Below are positions 1-6,729 of a stretch of 13,932 nt of DNA, in pieces. Origin of the DNA: an uncultured Prevotella sp. (GTDB taxonomy: Bacteria; Bacteroidota; Bacteroidia; Bacteroidales; Bacteroidaceae); contig CALCVP010000061.1 of assembly GCA_937907705.1 (NCBI GenBank), forward strand, positions 1-13,932. The letters run 5' to 3'. The notes beneath the pieces are model-generated. The model was not told the origin of the DNA. It saw only the letters and a program-made list of their open reading frames with translations, and did not search any database. The position numbers were made by a program, and so were the translations under genes. Each line of letters begins with the position of its first letter. The first letter of the stretch is position 1.

Positions 1-59
1 TCGAACTCGTGACCCCATGCGTGACAGGCATGTATTCTAACCAACTGAACTAACGCACC
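1..59 (-). tRNA. tRNA-Asp (GUC), 3' end cut by window edge
   Basis: Read on the bottom strand from 59, the sequence folds as a tRNA: acceptor 5' strand GGTGCGT, TA, a D arm GTTC/GAAT closed by a G-T wobble, anticodon stem CATGC/GCATG and loop CTGTCAC. Bases 34-36 of that loop are GTC, so it reads aspartate codons. The variable region is GGGTC and the T stem begins ACGAG followed by TTCGA. The window ends inside the T loop, so the 3' T stem, acceptor strand and any encoded CCA are not seen. A clear promoter lies about 45 bp upstream. Confidence 0.95.
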
Positions 60-105
60 ATTTGATTTTCACTTAACCATTTGGTTCATTTCTCATTTGC
101 GGTTG

Positions 106-136
106 CAAAGGTACAAAAAATATTGTATCTGCCAAA
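106..136 (-). promoter_or_regulatory. Bacteroidetes-type promoter of tRNA-Asp
   Basis: On the bottom strand TTTG (133-136) is followed after exactly 19 nt by TACCTTTG (106-113). This matches the Bacteroidetes primary-sigma consensus TTTG / TAnnTTTG. Transcription would begin near position 100 and give a leader of about 40 nt before the tRNA. The promoter starts within 20 bp of the stop codon of the acetyltransferase gene, so the tRNA does not depend on the upstream operon. Confidence 0.85.
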
Positions 137-152
137 ACTTTTCTTCGTTTTT

Positions 153-668
153 TTAGAAAAAATATTGCATCAACCATACATTTCTATAGCTTTTGCCATC
201 ATAAATCCAATCTTTCAACTGATTGTCGATGGTAAAACCACATTTTTTAAAGGTAGATATAGATGCTTGATTGTCTACATCTATATAGGCATACAATTGA
301 TGCAGATGAAGAACACTCAGCGCATAGCGCTTTATTTCTTCTATCGCCGCTTGTGCAAATCCCTTTTTGCGATACGATTGACAGATAACGATGCCTATTT
401 CCGCCCGCAAGTGCTTGGGGTCAAAATCAATAATATCAATAATGCCTACCACCTCATGCTGTGCATTTTCTATCATCAGTCTCACTTGCCGGTCTGCATA
501 AATGTCATTTTGTGCATGAGCTACATAGTCATAAAGTGCATACCTTGAATATGGAACTGTAGTGTTTCCTACCCCCCATACATCATGATCGTTTTCTATT
601 TTATACAGCTCATCAAGGTCTTCGGGCTCAATGGCTCTCAAATGTACACATGGTAAAATATCACTCAT
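153..668 (-). CDS. GNAT-family N-acetyltransferase
   Basis: The product is a 171-residue protein of the GNAT fold, which moves an acetyl group from acetyl-CoA to an amine. The acetyl-CoA pyrophosphate loop is visible at about residues 98-106 (SYRKKGFAQ, fitting R/Q-x-x-G-x-G/A). The late motif DNQASISTFKKCGF (132-145) is also typical. The whole length fits a single GNAT domain of the RimJ/RimL/SpeG type, and the opening LRAIEPEDLDELYKIEN resembles spermidine acetyltransferases and ribosomal-protein acetyltransferases. The substrate cannot be read from the sequence. The ATG lies 2 bases after the stop of the glycosyltransferase gene, which suggests translational coupling as the last gene of the recR operon. 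No strong terminator follows; only a weak AAAAC/GTTTT pair is seen. Confidence 0.9.
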   Translation of the reverse strand: MSDILPCVHLRAIEPEDLDELYKIENDHDVWGVGNTTVPYSRYALYDYVAHAQNDIYADRQVRLMIENAQHEVVGIIDIIDFDPKHLRAEIGIVICQSYRKKGFAQAAIEEIKRYALSVLHLHQLYAYIDVDNQASISTFKKCGFTIDNQLKDWIYDGKSYRNVWLMQYFF

Positions 669-670
669 AT

Positions 671-1867
671 CTACCCTATTATTTCCCGGTCTGTTATTAT
701 TATATTCTCCTTATCGTGATAGAAGCCCATCAAGATATTGGCTTGAGGCTGTCTATCAAAGATATCCAGCAACTGTTCATAGCTATATGAACCAACATGA
801 TACACTATATATGTTTGCTTTGTTGCATTTATTTCATTTTTTAAATGTAGATGCCCGCCAGGCAAAGATACGCTGTCGCCCACGACATAGCGTGCTGCAA
901 GACCGTTCTTGGCAGCAAGTTGTCTGCAGTAGCTTATCATTTCGGGACGCCCTATAAACAGATAATCGGGCGTTGTCTGTTTCTTGAAAGAAGACAAGCC
1001 CATTGCCTTTTTCACATTAGCAGACATCATACCAACCAAAGCTATGCTGGCTTTTACATAAATAGCTGTCTTTATAGGCAGGTTAAGCCAAACGCTCAAA
1101 TGTCCATAATGCTTTTTAAAGAAGATAAGCATTGCTTCATAAAAAACATGCACATATTTAAAGGAAGATTTTTGCGTGCTTTCGCCTTTATAATGCAATA
1201 TCTTTGCCGGCACATACCAATTAGTATAGCCATTCTTGAGCAAGCGGTATGACAAGTCTATGTCTTCGCCATACATAAAAAAGTCTTCATCCAAAAGACC
1301 TGATTTATTGAGTGCAGTACGTCTAAGCATCATAAAGGCGCCACTGATTACTTCTATTTGCCCCACCTTGTTCCAAGGAAGATAGCCCATATAGTATTTT
1401 CCAAAGCGATGACTGTTCGGGAATTTCTCGCACAAGCCGCTCATCTTGTAAAAAGAGGTCATGGGTGTAGGCAATCCTCTACGACTTTCCAACGCACTGC
1501 TACCGTCTATACGTAGCATCTTTACGCCAACTCCACCAGCATCAATATGACTATCCATAAAATCGACACATTCCTTCAGCGCATTCTCGCCCACTACCGT
1601 ATCCGGATTTAGAAGCAATACATACTCACTGTCTGTTTGCCGAATAGCGATATTATTGGCTTTGGCAAAGCCATTGTTATGCATTGACGCTATTACTTTT
1701 ACATAAGGATAATGTTGCCGGATATAAGCCACCGTATCGTCTTTCGAATGATTGTCTATCACGCAAACCTCTGCATCAATGTATTGAACAGCTTTCTCTA
1801 TACTGTCCAGGCATTGCTGCAGATAATATCTTACATTATAACTTACTATGATGATGGTCAGCTTCAT
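671..1867 (-). CDS. Glycosyltransferase family 2 with extra C-terminal module
   Basis: This 398-residue protein has a GT-A glycosyltransferase domain of the rhamnosyltransferase (WbbL-like) group. Visible features are the N-terminal strand TIIIVSYNVRYYL (4-16), the nucleotide-binding VIDNHSKDDT (36-45), NNGFAKANN (64-72), the metal-site region LLLNPDT (84-90), the acceptor-side GAFMMLRR (176-183) and the base region FFMYGEDIDLSYR (196-208). HYKGES follows at 225-230. It probably transfers a sugar from a nucleotide sugar to a lipid-linked or cell-surface glycan on the cytoplasmic face. Donor and acceptor are unknown. A hydrophobic stretch (about 263-281) may anchor it to the membrane. Residues from about 300 to the end are beyond the GT2 fold and start with a Rossmann-like strand (DYLFIGRPEM). 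The start overlaps the upstream gene by 4 bp (ATGA), a sign of coupled translation. Confidence 0.93.
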   Translation of the reverse strand: MKLTIIIVSYNVRYYLQQCLDSIEKAVQYIDAEVCVIDNHSKDDTVAYIRQHYPYVKVIASMHNNGFAKANNIAIRQTDSEYVLLLNPDTVVGENALKECVDFMDSHIDAGGVGVKMLRIDGSSALESRRGLPTPMTSFYKMSGLCEKFPNSHRFGKYYMGYLPWNKVGQIEVISGAFMMLRRTALNKSGLLDEDFFMYGEDIDLSYRLLKNGYTNWYVPAKILHYKGESTQKSSFKYVHVFYEAMLIFFKKHYGHLSVWLNLPIKTAIYVKASIALVGMMSANVKKAMGLSSFKKQTTPDYLFIGRPEMISYCRQLAAKNGLAARYVVGDSVSLPGGHLHLKNEINATKQTYIVYHVGSYSYEQLLDIFDRQPQANILMGFYHDKENIIITDREIIG

Positions 1868-2289
1868 TCTTCACCTGTTTCCGCCAAGCATCTTTTCATA
1901 CTTGGATTAATAAATATCAGACACACAAAAGCTATAATACCCATATAGGCAAAGCCCACTTTAAAACCAAAAAGGTAATAAAACAGCATATTGCCTATCA
2001 AGGGAAGGCACAACAGCGCCATTCTGACACTGCCCCATATCAGCAAAGCTTTTTCCCGTAATGTTTTCAACTGTGTTGCCACCAAGTTAAACTTAAAAAG
2101 TCTCAAAGACAATGGTATTGCACATATAGTGAACAGCTCCATAATGGTCAGCACCCAAAACTGCGCACTGTCATTACCTTGTAAAGCGCCGGGCATTGCC
2201 CATTCGCACTCAAAGCTTATCACGATAGCCAATGCTATGATGACAGATGCCACCAATTCTGTTAGAAGTATGTTTCTCGTCTTTTTCAT
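1864..2289 (-). CDS. Conserved-looking four-helix membrane protein, unknown function
   Basis: I do not recognise a named family. The 141-residue product has four predicted membrane helices at about residues 8-26, 43-64, 83-106 and 109-127. Lys/Arg residues cluster at the N-terminus (MKKTR), between helices 2 and 3 (LKTLREK) and after helix 4 (MKR), so both ends and the central loop are likely cytoplasmic. The tail ends in acidic residues. There is no signal peptide or catalytic motif. It sits 37 bp after recR and overlaps the glycosyltransferase start by 4 bp, so it is clearly a translated operon member. A role with the glycosyltransferase at the membrane is possible but is only inference from position. 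Confidence 0.8.
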   Translation of the reverse strand: MKKTRNILLTELVASVIIALAIVISFECEWAMPGALQGNDSAQFWVLTIMELFTICAIPLSLRLFKFNLVATQLKTLREKALLIWGSVRMALLCLPLIGNMLFYYLFGFKVGFAYMGIIAFVCLIFINPSMKRCLAETGEE

Positions 2290-2326
2290 TTTTGCGTATT
2301 AATCATTAGCAATTTAGTCTAAAGGA

Positions 2327-2938
2327 TTAGTTTTTGAAGGGCACACGATTAACGATAGACCGCCCTAAAGTTACCTCATCGGTATATTCCAACTCATCGC
2401 CCACTGAAATGCCACGAGCTATCACCGTCAGCTTTACATTAAAAGAGGCAAGCTTCCTGTAAATATAGAAATTTGTCGTATCTCCTTCCATCGTAGAGCT
2501 CAATGCCAATATAACCTCTTGAATACCGCCTTTTTCCACCCGCTTTACGAGAGAATCTATCTCTATATCATTAGGTCCTACGCCATCCATGGGCGAAATA
2601 ACGCCGCCCAGCACATGATACAAGCCGTCATACTGCTGCGTATTCTCTATGGCCATCACATCTTGCACATTCTCTACCACACACACCGTAGCCTGATTAC
2701 GGTGTGGATTGGCACAGATAGGACACACCTCTGTGTCGCTTATATTATGGCACACCTTGCAGTACTTTATTTCTTTCTTCATCTTGCTGATTGTATTCAC
2801 AAAGCGTTCCACCTTATCATCATTTTGTTTCAGCATGAATAGTACCAATCGAAGAGCCGTCTTGCGACCTACACCAGGAAGATTGGAAAACTCTGATACA
2901 GCCTTTTCAAACAACTGTGATGGATATTGTAAATTCAT
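2327..2938 (-). CDS. recR: Recombination mediator protein RecR
   Basis: RecR works with RecO (and RecF) to load RecA onto SSB-coated single-stranded DNA during gap repair in the cytoplasm. The 203-residue length is normal for the family. A helix-hairpin-helix DNA-binding segment is seen around residues 11-30 (LPGVGRKTALR). A four-cysteine zinc finger follows (C60, C63, C72, C75), then the Toprim domain from about 83 to 180 (CVVENVQDVMAIE; EVILALSSTMEGDTT). The frame stays open upstream to 3139, but ATG 2938 is chosen. Homologues begin near this point, and a promoter at 2960-2990 puts the transcript start downstream of the longer start. It is the first gene of a leftward operon that includes a membrane protein and a glycosyltransferase. 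Confidence 0.96.
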   Translation of the reverse strand: MNLQYPSQLFEKAVSEFSNLPGVGRKTALRLVLFMLKQNDDKVERFVNTISKMKKEIKYCKVCHNISDTEVCPICANPHRNQATVCVVENVQDVMAIENTQQYDGLYHVLGGVISPMDGVGPNDIEIDSLVKRVEKGGIQEVILALSSTMEGDTTNFYIYRKLASFNVKLTVIARGISVGDELEYTDEVTLGRSIVNRVPFKN

Positions 2939-2959
2939 TGATTGTCTTTCTTTTTGTGG

Positions 2960-2990
2960 CAAAGTTAACGCAATAAGGTTAAAGAGCAAA
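2960..2990 (-). promoter_or_regulatory. Bacteroidetes-type promoter of recR operon
   Basis: On the bottom strand TTTG (2987-2990) is followed after exactly 19 nt by TAACTTTG (2960-2967), a full match to TTTG / TAnnTTTG. The inferred transcript start near 2953 leaves a leader of only about 15 nt before the recR ATG at 2938. This supports that start over the upstream in-frame ones. Confidence 0.85.
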
Positions 2991-3292
2991 ATAAATAGTA
3001 CAATATTTTCACTTGACAGGAGGAAGCGCATCTGCACCGCACATACAAAACGCATGGTGCCATTGCTGTGCAACCGGCTCGCAAAAGCTGTGCTTTCAGA
3101 AAGGCTTTCTCTCTTAGGCTTTAAGCACCTCATTGCCAACTGCGCAACATTGCAATGAAGTCTTTAGAAACGCCCCTCTATGCACCGCTCCACAACACAC
3201 TAAAACAGTCTGCACCAACCTTCAGCAAAGGGAAGAACAAAAACCTTAGCCTCGCTACTTGCCAAAAAAACAGCAAATAATAACACCTTTTT
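2991..3292. other. Divergent intergenic region between recR and lpxD
   Basis: About 300 bp lie between the two promoters. I see no protein family in any frame, no tRNA and no strong hairpin. The part from about 3010 to 3200 is visibly richer in G and C than the AT-rich promoter flanks. It holds a near-palindrome AGAAAG-G-CTTTCT (3098-3110), whose loop is too short for a normal stem-loop. It could be control DNA for the two divergent operons or decayed coding sequence; I cannot tell which. Confidence 0.5.
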
Positions 3293-3293
3293 C

Positions 3294-3323
3294 TATGTAA
3301 TTAAATAAAATTACTTATCTTTG
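3294..3323 (+). promoter_or_regulatory. Likely promoter of lpxD
   Basis: TATCTTTG (3316-3323) matches the Bacteroidetes -7 box TAnnTTTG and lies 23 nt before the lpxD ATG. The -33 element is poor: the best candidate is TATG at 3294-3297, 18 nt upstream, instead of TTTG. The surrounding sequence is strongly AT-rich. The start of transcription would be near 3330, giving a short leader. Confidence 0.65.
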
Positions 3324-3346
3324 CAAATATTTGAAATACATATAAA

Positions 3347-4387
3347 ATGGAATTTACAGCAAAACAAATAGCAAGTTTTATTCAAGGCAAAGTGGTAGGC
3401 GACGAAAACGCTACAGTTAACACTTTTGCCAAAATTGAAGAAGGTAAACCAGGAGCTATATCATTCCTTTCAAATCCTAAATACACACATTATATATATA
3501 ATACTGAGTCAAGTATCGTATTGGTTAATGAGGACGTAGAACTTACCGAAAAGGTAAAACCTACGCTTATCAAGGTAAAAAATGCCTATGAGTGTGTGGC
3601 CAAGCTGCTGCAACTCTATCAAGCCTCCTTGCCCAAGAAGAAAGGCATAGACTCTTTAGCCTTCGTTTCGCCTTCGGCAAAAATAGGAAAAGACTGTTAT
3701 ATTGGCGCTTTTGCGTTTATTGGCGACAATGTTACTATCGGCGACGGCTCTCAAATCTACCCCCACACTGTAATTGAAGACAATGTCCATTTAGGCAACG
3801 GATGTCTTCTCTACCCTAATGTAACCATCTACCAAGGTTGCAAATTAGGCAACAATGTTACCATCCATGCAGGCTCTGTGATAGGTGCAGACGGCTTTGG
3901 CTTTGCTCCCAATGCTGAGGGATACGACAAAATACCTCAAATAGGTATCGTAACCATAGAGGACAATGTAGAGATTGGTGCCAACACTTGTATAGACCGT
4001 TCTACTATGGGCTCAACCATTATAAGAAAAGGCGTGAAGCTTGACAACCTTGTTCAAATTGCCCACAATGTAGAAGTAGGCGAAAACACTGTCATGTCTG
4101 CACAAGTAGGCGTTGCAGGAAGTGCAAAAGTAGGAAAATGGTGTATGTTTGGCGGACAAGTAGGCATCGCCGGTCATATCAGCATAGGCGACAAGACATT
4201 CCTTGGTGCACAATCCGGCGTTCCCGGCAACTTGAAAGGTAACCAGACATTAATAGGCACTCCACCAGTAAACCCCAAAGCTTATTTCAAATCAATAGCC
4301 ATCATACACAGACTGCCCGAGCTCTACAAGCAAATCAATGAGATGCAAAAGCAGCTTGACGAATTAAAGGGAAACAATAACAAATAA
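3347..4387 (+). CDS. lpxD: UDP-3-O-acylglucosamine N-acyltransferase LpxD
   Basis: LpxD adds the second 3-hydroxyacyl chain, from acyl-ACP, to the 2-amine of UDP-3-O-acylglucosamine. This is the third step of lipid A synthesis, in the cytoplasm. The 346-residue length is normal. An N-terminal uridine-binding domain (about 1-100, with GAISFLSNPKY at 37-46) precedes a left-handed beta helix of hexapeptide repeats (about 105-310). The expected catalytic histidine is H240 in VQIAHNVEVGENT, equivalent to E. coli H239. A C-terminal helix (HRLPELYKQINEMQKQLDEL) packs in the trimer. It is the first gene of the lpxD-lpxC/fabZ-lpxA-miaA block and has a promoter just upstream. No clear Shine-Dalgarno precedes the ATG, as is usual in this phylum. 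Confidence 0.97.
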   Translation: MEFTAKQIASFIQGKVVGDENATVNTFAKIEEGKPGAISFLSNPKYTHYIYNTESSIVLVNEDVELTEKVKPTLIKVKNAYECVAKLLQLYQASLPKKKGIDSLAFVSPSAKIGKDCYIGAFAFIGDNVTIGDGSQIYPHTVIEDNVHLGNGCLLYPNVTIYQGCKLGNNVTIHAGSVIGADGFGFAPNAEGYDKIPQIGIVTIEDNVEIGANTCIDRSTMGSTIIRKGVKLDNLVQIAHNVEVGENTVMSAQVGVAGSAKVGKWCMFGGQVGIAGHISIGDKTFLGAQSGVPGNLKGNQTLIGTPPVNPKAYFKSIAIIHRLPELYKQINEMQKQLDELKGNNNK

Positions 4388-4394
4388 GCAAGAC

Positions 4395-4431
4395 GCATTG
4401 CAGGGCCATTGTTGCTATACAAATGCAATGC
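4395..4431. repeat. Short inverted repeat between lpxD and lpxC/fabZ
   Basis: GCATTGC (4395-4401) and GCAATGC (4425-4431) can form a 7-bp stem with a loop of 23 nt. It has no T tract and would be a weak terminator at best. It is recorded because a much stronger hairpin occupies the next gap of the same operon. The right arm also overlaps an upstream in-frame ATG at 4423. Confidence 0.3.
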
Positions 4432-4476
4432 ACCAAGACATTTTATACAAGCACTAACAACACACAAGTTATGGAT

Positions 4477-5862
4477 ATGTTAAAACAAAATACGCTGAAA
4501 GGCAGTTTTGCACTCTGTGGCAAAGGTCTGCATACAGGTCTTAATTTAACTGTAACCTTTAATCCTGCCCCAGAAAATACAGGCTATAAAATACAACGCA
4601 TAGACCTTGAAGGTGAGCCCATTATCGAGGCTATTGCAGAAAATGTAATAGACACGCAACGCGGTACTGTGCTCGGCAAAGGCGACATGCGCATCTCTAC
4701 CATAGAACATGCAATGGCTGCGCTCTATGCCTCAGGTATCGACAACTGCTTTATTCAAGTAAACGGACCCGAGTTTCCTATACTTGACGGTTCTGCCATC
4801 CAATACATCAAGAAGATAAATGAAATAGGACTTACAGAGCAAAACGCGCCTAAGGATTATTACATCATTCGCCATAAGATAGAAGTAAAGGACCCGGAAA
4901 CCGGTTCTTGCATTACTATTTTGCCTGATGAAGAATTCAGTCTCACAGCCATGTGCTCATTTGACTCTAAATTTATCAACAGTCAATTTGCCACACTTGA
5001 CAAGATAGACGACTTTGAAAGCGAAATAGCTCCAGCACGCACCTTCGTGTTTGTAAGAGACATTGAGCCGCTGCTTAAAGCCAATCTTATAAAAGGTGGC
5101 GATATGGACAATGCTATCGTTATCTATGAACGACAGACTACCCAAGAGCGCCTTGACCAATTGGCAGACTTGCTGCATGTGCCTCATCTTGACGCTACCA
5201 AGTTAGGCTATATACAACACAAGCCATTGGTATGGGAAAATGAATGTACCCGCCATAAGCTACTCGACATTATCGGCGACATGGCTTTAATAGGCAAGCC
5301 ACTGAAGGGAAGAATCATTGCCACACGGCCTGGACATACTATCAACAACAAGTTTGCAAGACAGATTAGAAAAGAAATCCGCAAACACGAAATACAAGCT
5401 CCTATCTACGACTGCAACGAAGAACCCGTAATGGACGTTAACCGCATTCGCGAGCTGCTTCCTCACCGCTATCCTATGCAACTGGTAGACAAAGTTATAT
5501 CATTGGGAGCAACCAGCATTGTAGGTGTGAAGAATGTAACCAGCAATGAGCCTTTCTTCCAAGGACATTTTCCCCAAGAGCCTGTCATGCCTGGCGTTCT
5601 GCAAATAGAAGCAATGGCACAATGTGGCGGTCTGTTGGTACTCAACACCATTGAAGACCCTGAAAAATGGTCTACCTATTTCATGAAAATCAATGATGTA
5701 AAGTTCAGACATAAAGTGGTACCTGGTGATACGCTGCTATTCAAAGTGGATTTGTTGGCACCCGTACGACACGGTATATCTTCCATGAAAGGCTATGTCT
5801 TTGTAGGAGACAGAGTAGTGTCAGAAGCTACATTTACAGCTCAAATCGTAAAAAATAAATAA
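4477..5862 (+). CDS. lpxC/fabZ: Bifunctional UDP-3-O-acyl-GlcNAc deacetylase / 3-hydroxyacyl-ACP dehydratase (LpxC-FabZ)
   Basis: This is a two-enzyme fusion of 461 residues from the chosen start, close to the usual length of the Bacteroidetes fusion. The N-terminal LpxC half (about 1-310) is the zinc deacetylase that commits flux to lipid A. Its expected zinc ligands are H78 in STIEHAMA and H260 and D264 in RHKLLDIIGD; E77 and H287 (RPGHT) fit the catalytic pair. The C-terminal FabZ half (about 318-461) dehydrates 3-hydroxyacyl-ACP in fatty acid synthesis. It shows H364 in FFQGHFPQEPVMPG and E378 in LQIEAMAQ, spaced 14 residues apart as in E. coli FabZ. ATGs at 4471 (MDMLKQ) and 4423 are also in frame. 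MLKQNTLKGSF is where I expect family members to begin, though 4471 is nearly as likely. Confidence 0.96.
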   Translation: MLKQNTLKGSFALCGKGLHTGLNLTVTFNPAPENTGYKIQRIDLEGEPIIEAIAENVIDTQRGTVLGKGDMRISTIEHAMAALYASGIDNCFIQVNGPEFPILDGSAIQYIKKINEIGLTEQNAPKDYYIIRHKIEVKDPETGSCITILPDEEFSLTAMCSFDSKFINSQFATLDKIDDFESEIAPARTFVFVRDIEPLLKANLIKGGDMDNAIVIYERQTTQERLDQLADLLHVPHLDATKLGYIQHKPLVWENECTRHKLLDIIGDMALIGKPLKGRIIATRPGHTINNKFARQIRKEIRKHEIQAPIYDCNEEPVMDVNRIRELLPHRYPMQLVDKVISLGATSIVGVKNVTSNEPFFQGHFPQEPVMPGVLQIEAMAQCGGLLVLNTIEDPEKWSTYFMKINDVKFRHKVVPGDTLLFKVDLLAPVRHGISSMKGYVFVGDRVVSEATFTAQIVKNK

Positions 5863-5869
5863 CTCACGG

Positions 5870-5920
5870 TGCAATAAGGCAAAGCAATAGCCAAATAGCT
5901 TTGCCCTATTGCATCCTTTT
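5870..5920 (+). terminator. Strong hairpin between lpxC/fabZ and lpxA (terminator or attenuator)
   Basis: The arms 5870-5885 (TGCAATAAGGCAAAGC) and 5898-5913 (GCTTTGCCCTATTGCA) form a 16-bp stem with one A-C mismatch and a 12-nt loop. TCCTTTT follows directly, a modest U tract. The hairpin starts 7 bp after the lpxC/fabZ stop and ends 29 bp before the lpxA ATG. It can act as an intrinsic terminator or attenuator inside the lpx operon. The loop and right arm also contain TAGCTTTG (5896-5903), a perfect TAnnTTTG -7 box, but no matching TTTG lies about 19 nt upstream. Confidence 0.7.
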
Positions 5921-5942
5921 ATAAAAACAATCAAACAGTAAG

Positions 5943-6713
5943 ATGAATCAAATCAGCCCCTTAGCCTTTGTTCATCCAGAGGCAAAATTAGGTGACAACA
6001 ACATCATTGGACCATTCTGCTACATTGATAAAGACACTGTAATAGGCGACAATAATATATTGCAAAACAGCGTTACCATCAATGTGGGAGCGAGAATAGG
6101 AAATAACAATGAGATTTTTCCTGGCGCAAGCATCAGCACAAAGCCTCAAGACTTGAAGTTTAAAGGTGAACAGACCACCTGCGTTGTCGGCGACAATAAC
6201 AGCATTCGCGAAAATGTTACCATCTCACGCGGAACGGCATCAAAAGGAACTACTATCGTAGGGTCCAACAACTTGCTGATGGAAAATATGCACATAGCCC
6301 ACGACTGCAAAATTGGCAGCGGCTGCATCATCGGCAACTCTACCAAATTTGCAGGCGAAGTAGTGGTAGACGACTGTGCCATCATCAGTGCTACCGTGCT
6401 TTGCCACCAATTCTGCCATATAGGCAGCTATGTGATGATACAGGGAGGTTGCCGCTTTAGCCAAGATATACCGCCATTTATCATCGCTGGCAAAGAGCCT
6501 ACCAAGTACTGCGGAATCAACCTCGTAGGTCTGCGCCGCAGAGGCTTCAGCAATGAACTGATAGACCATATACACGAGGCTTACCGCCTACTCTATTCAA
6601 AAGGTCTCTTAAAAGAAGGCATAGAAGAGATAAAGCGCACATTGCCACCGTGTAAAGAGATTGACTATATCATCGATTTTGTAGAGCACTCCAAAAGAGG
6701 TATCATAAGATAA
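5943..6713 (+). CDS. lpxA: Acyl-ACP:UDP-GlcNAc O-acyltransferase LpxA
   Basis: LpxA catalyses the first step of lipid A synthesis, moving a 3-hydroxyacyl chain from ACP to the 3-OH of UDP-GlcNAc. The 256-residue product matches the family length. Residues about 1-185 are hexapeptide repeats of a left-handed beta helix. The active site is MENMHIAHDCKIG (113-125), with H120 aligning with E. coli catalytic H125 and H117 with H122. NLVGLRRRGFSNELI and the helical C-terminus that follows are the typical LpxA tail. The gene follows lpxC/fabZ after an 80-bp gap holding a strong hairpin, and miaA starts 16 bp after its stop. lpxB is not in this window. Confidence 0.97.
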   Translation: MNQISPLAFVHPEAKLGDNNIIGPFCYIDKDTVIGDNNILQNSVTINVGARIGNNNEIFPGASISTKPQDLKFKGEQTTCVVGDNNSIRENVTISRGTASKGTTIVGSNNLLMENMHIAHDCKIGSGCIIGNSTKFAGEVVVDDCAIISATVLCHQFCHIGSYVMIQGGCRFSQDIPPFIIAGKEPTKYCGINLVGLRRRGFSNELIDHIHEAYRLLYSKGLLKEGIEEIKRTLPPCKEIDYIIDFVEHSKRGIIR

Positions 6714-6729
6714 GCGCAAGCTTTACAAC

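Noticed and set aside
88..102. 15-bp string ATTTCTCATTTGCGG shared, inverted, with 13627-13641 in the transposase remnant
   Set aside because: A single 15-mer match between both strands of 14 kb is close to chance level, and the flanks diverge at once. It is not evidence for an IS end near tRNA-Asp.
81..548. 155-codon open frame on the top strand opposite the acetyltransferase
   Set aside because: It is the antisense shadow of a clear GNAT gene and has no recognisable domain.
2939..3139. 67-codon in-frame N-terminal extension of recR
   Set aside because: The extension has no family similarity I know, would exceed the usual RecR length of about 200 residues, and contains the recR promoter at 2960-2990.
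4423..4476. Longer LpxC/FabZ starts at 4423 and 4471
   Set aside because: Residues MQCTKTFYTSTNNTQV do not look like LpxC, whose fold begins around LKQNTLKGSF. The start at 4471 adds only two residues and remains possible.
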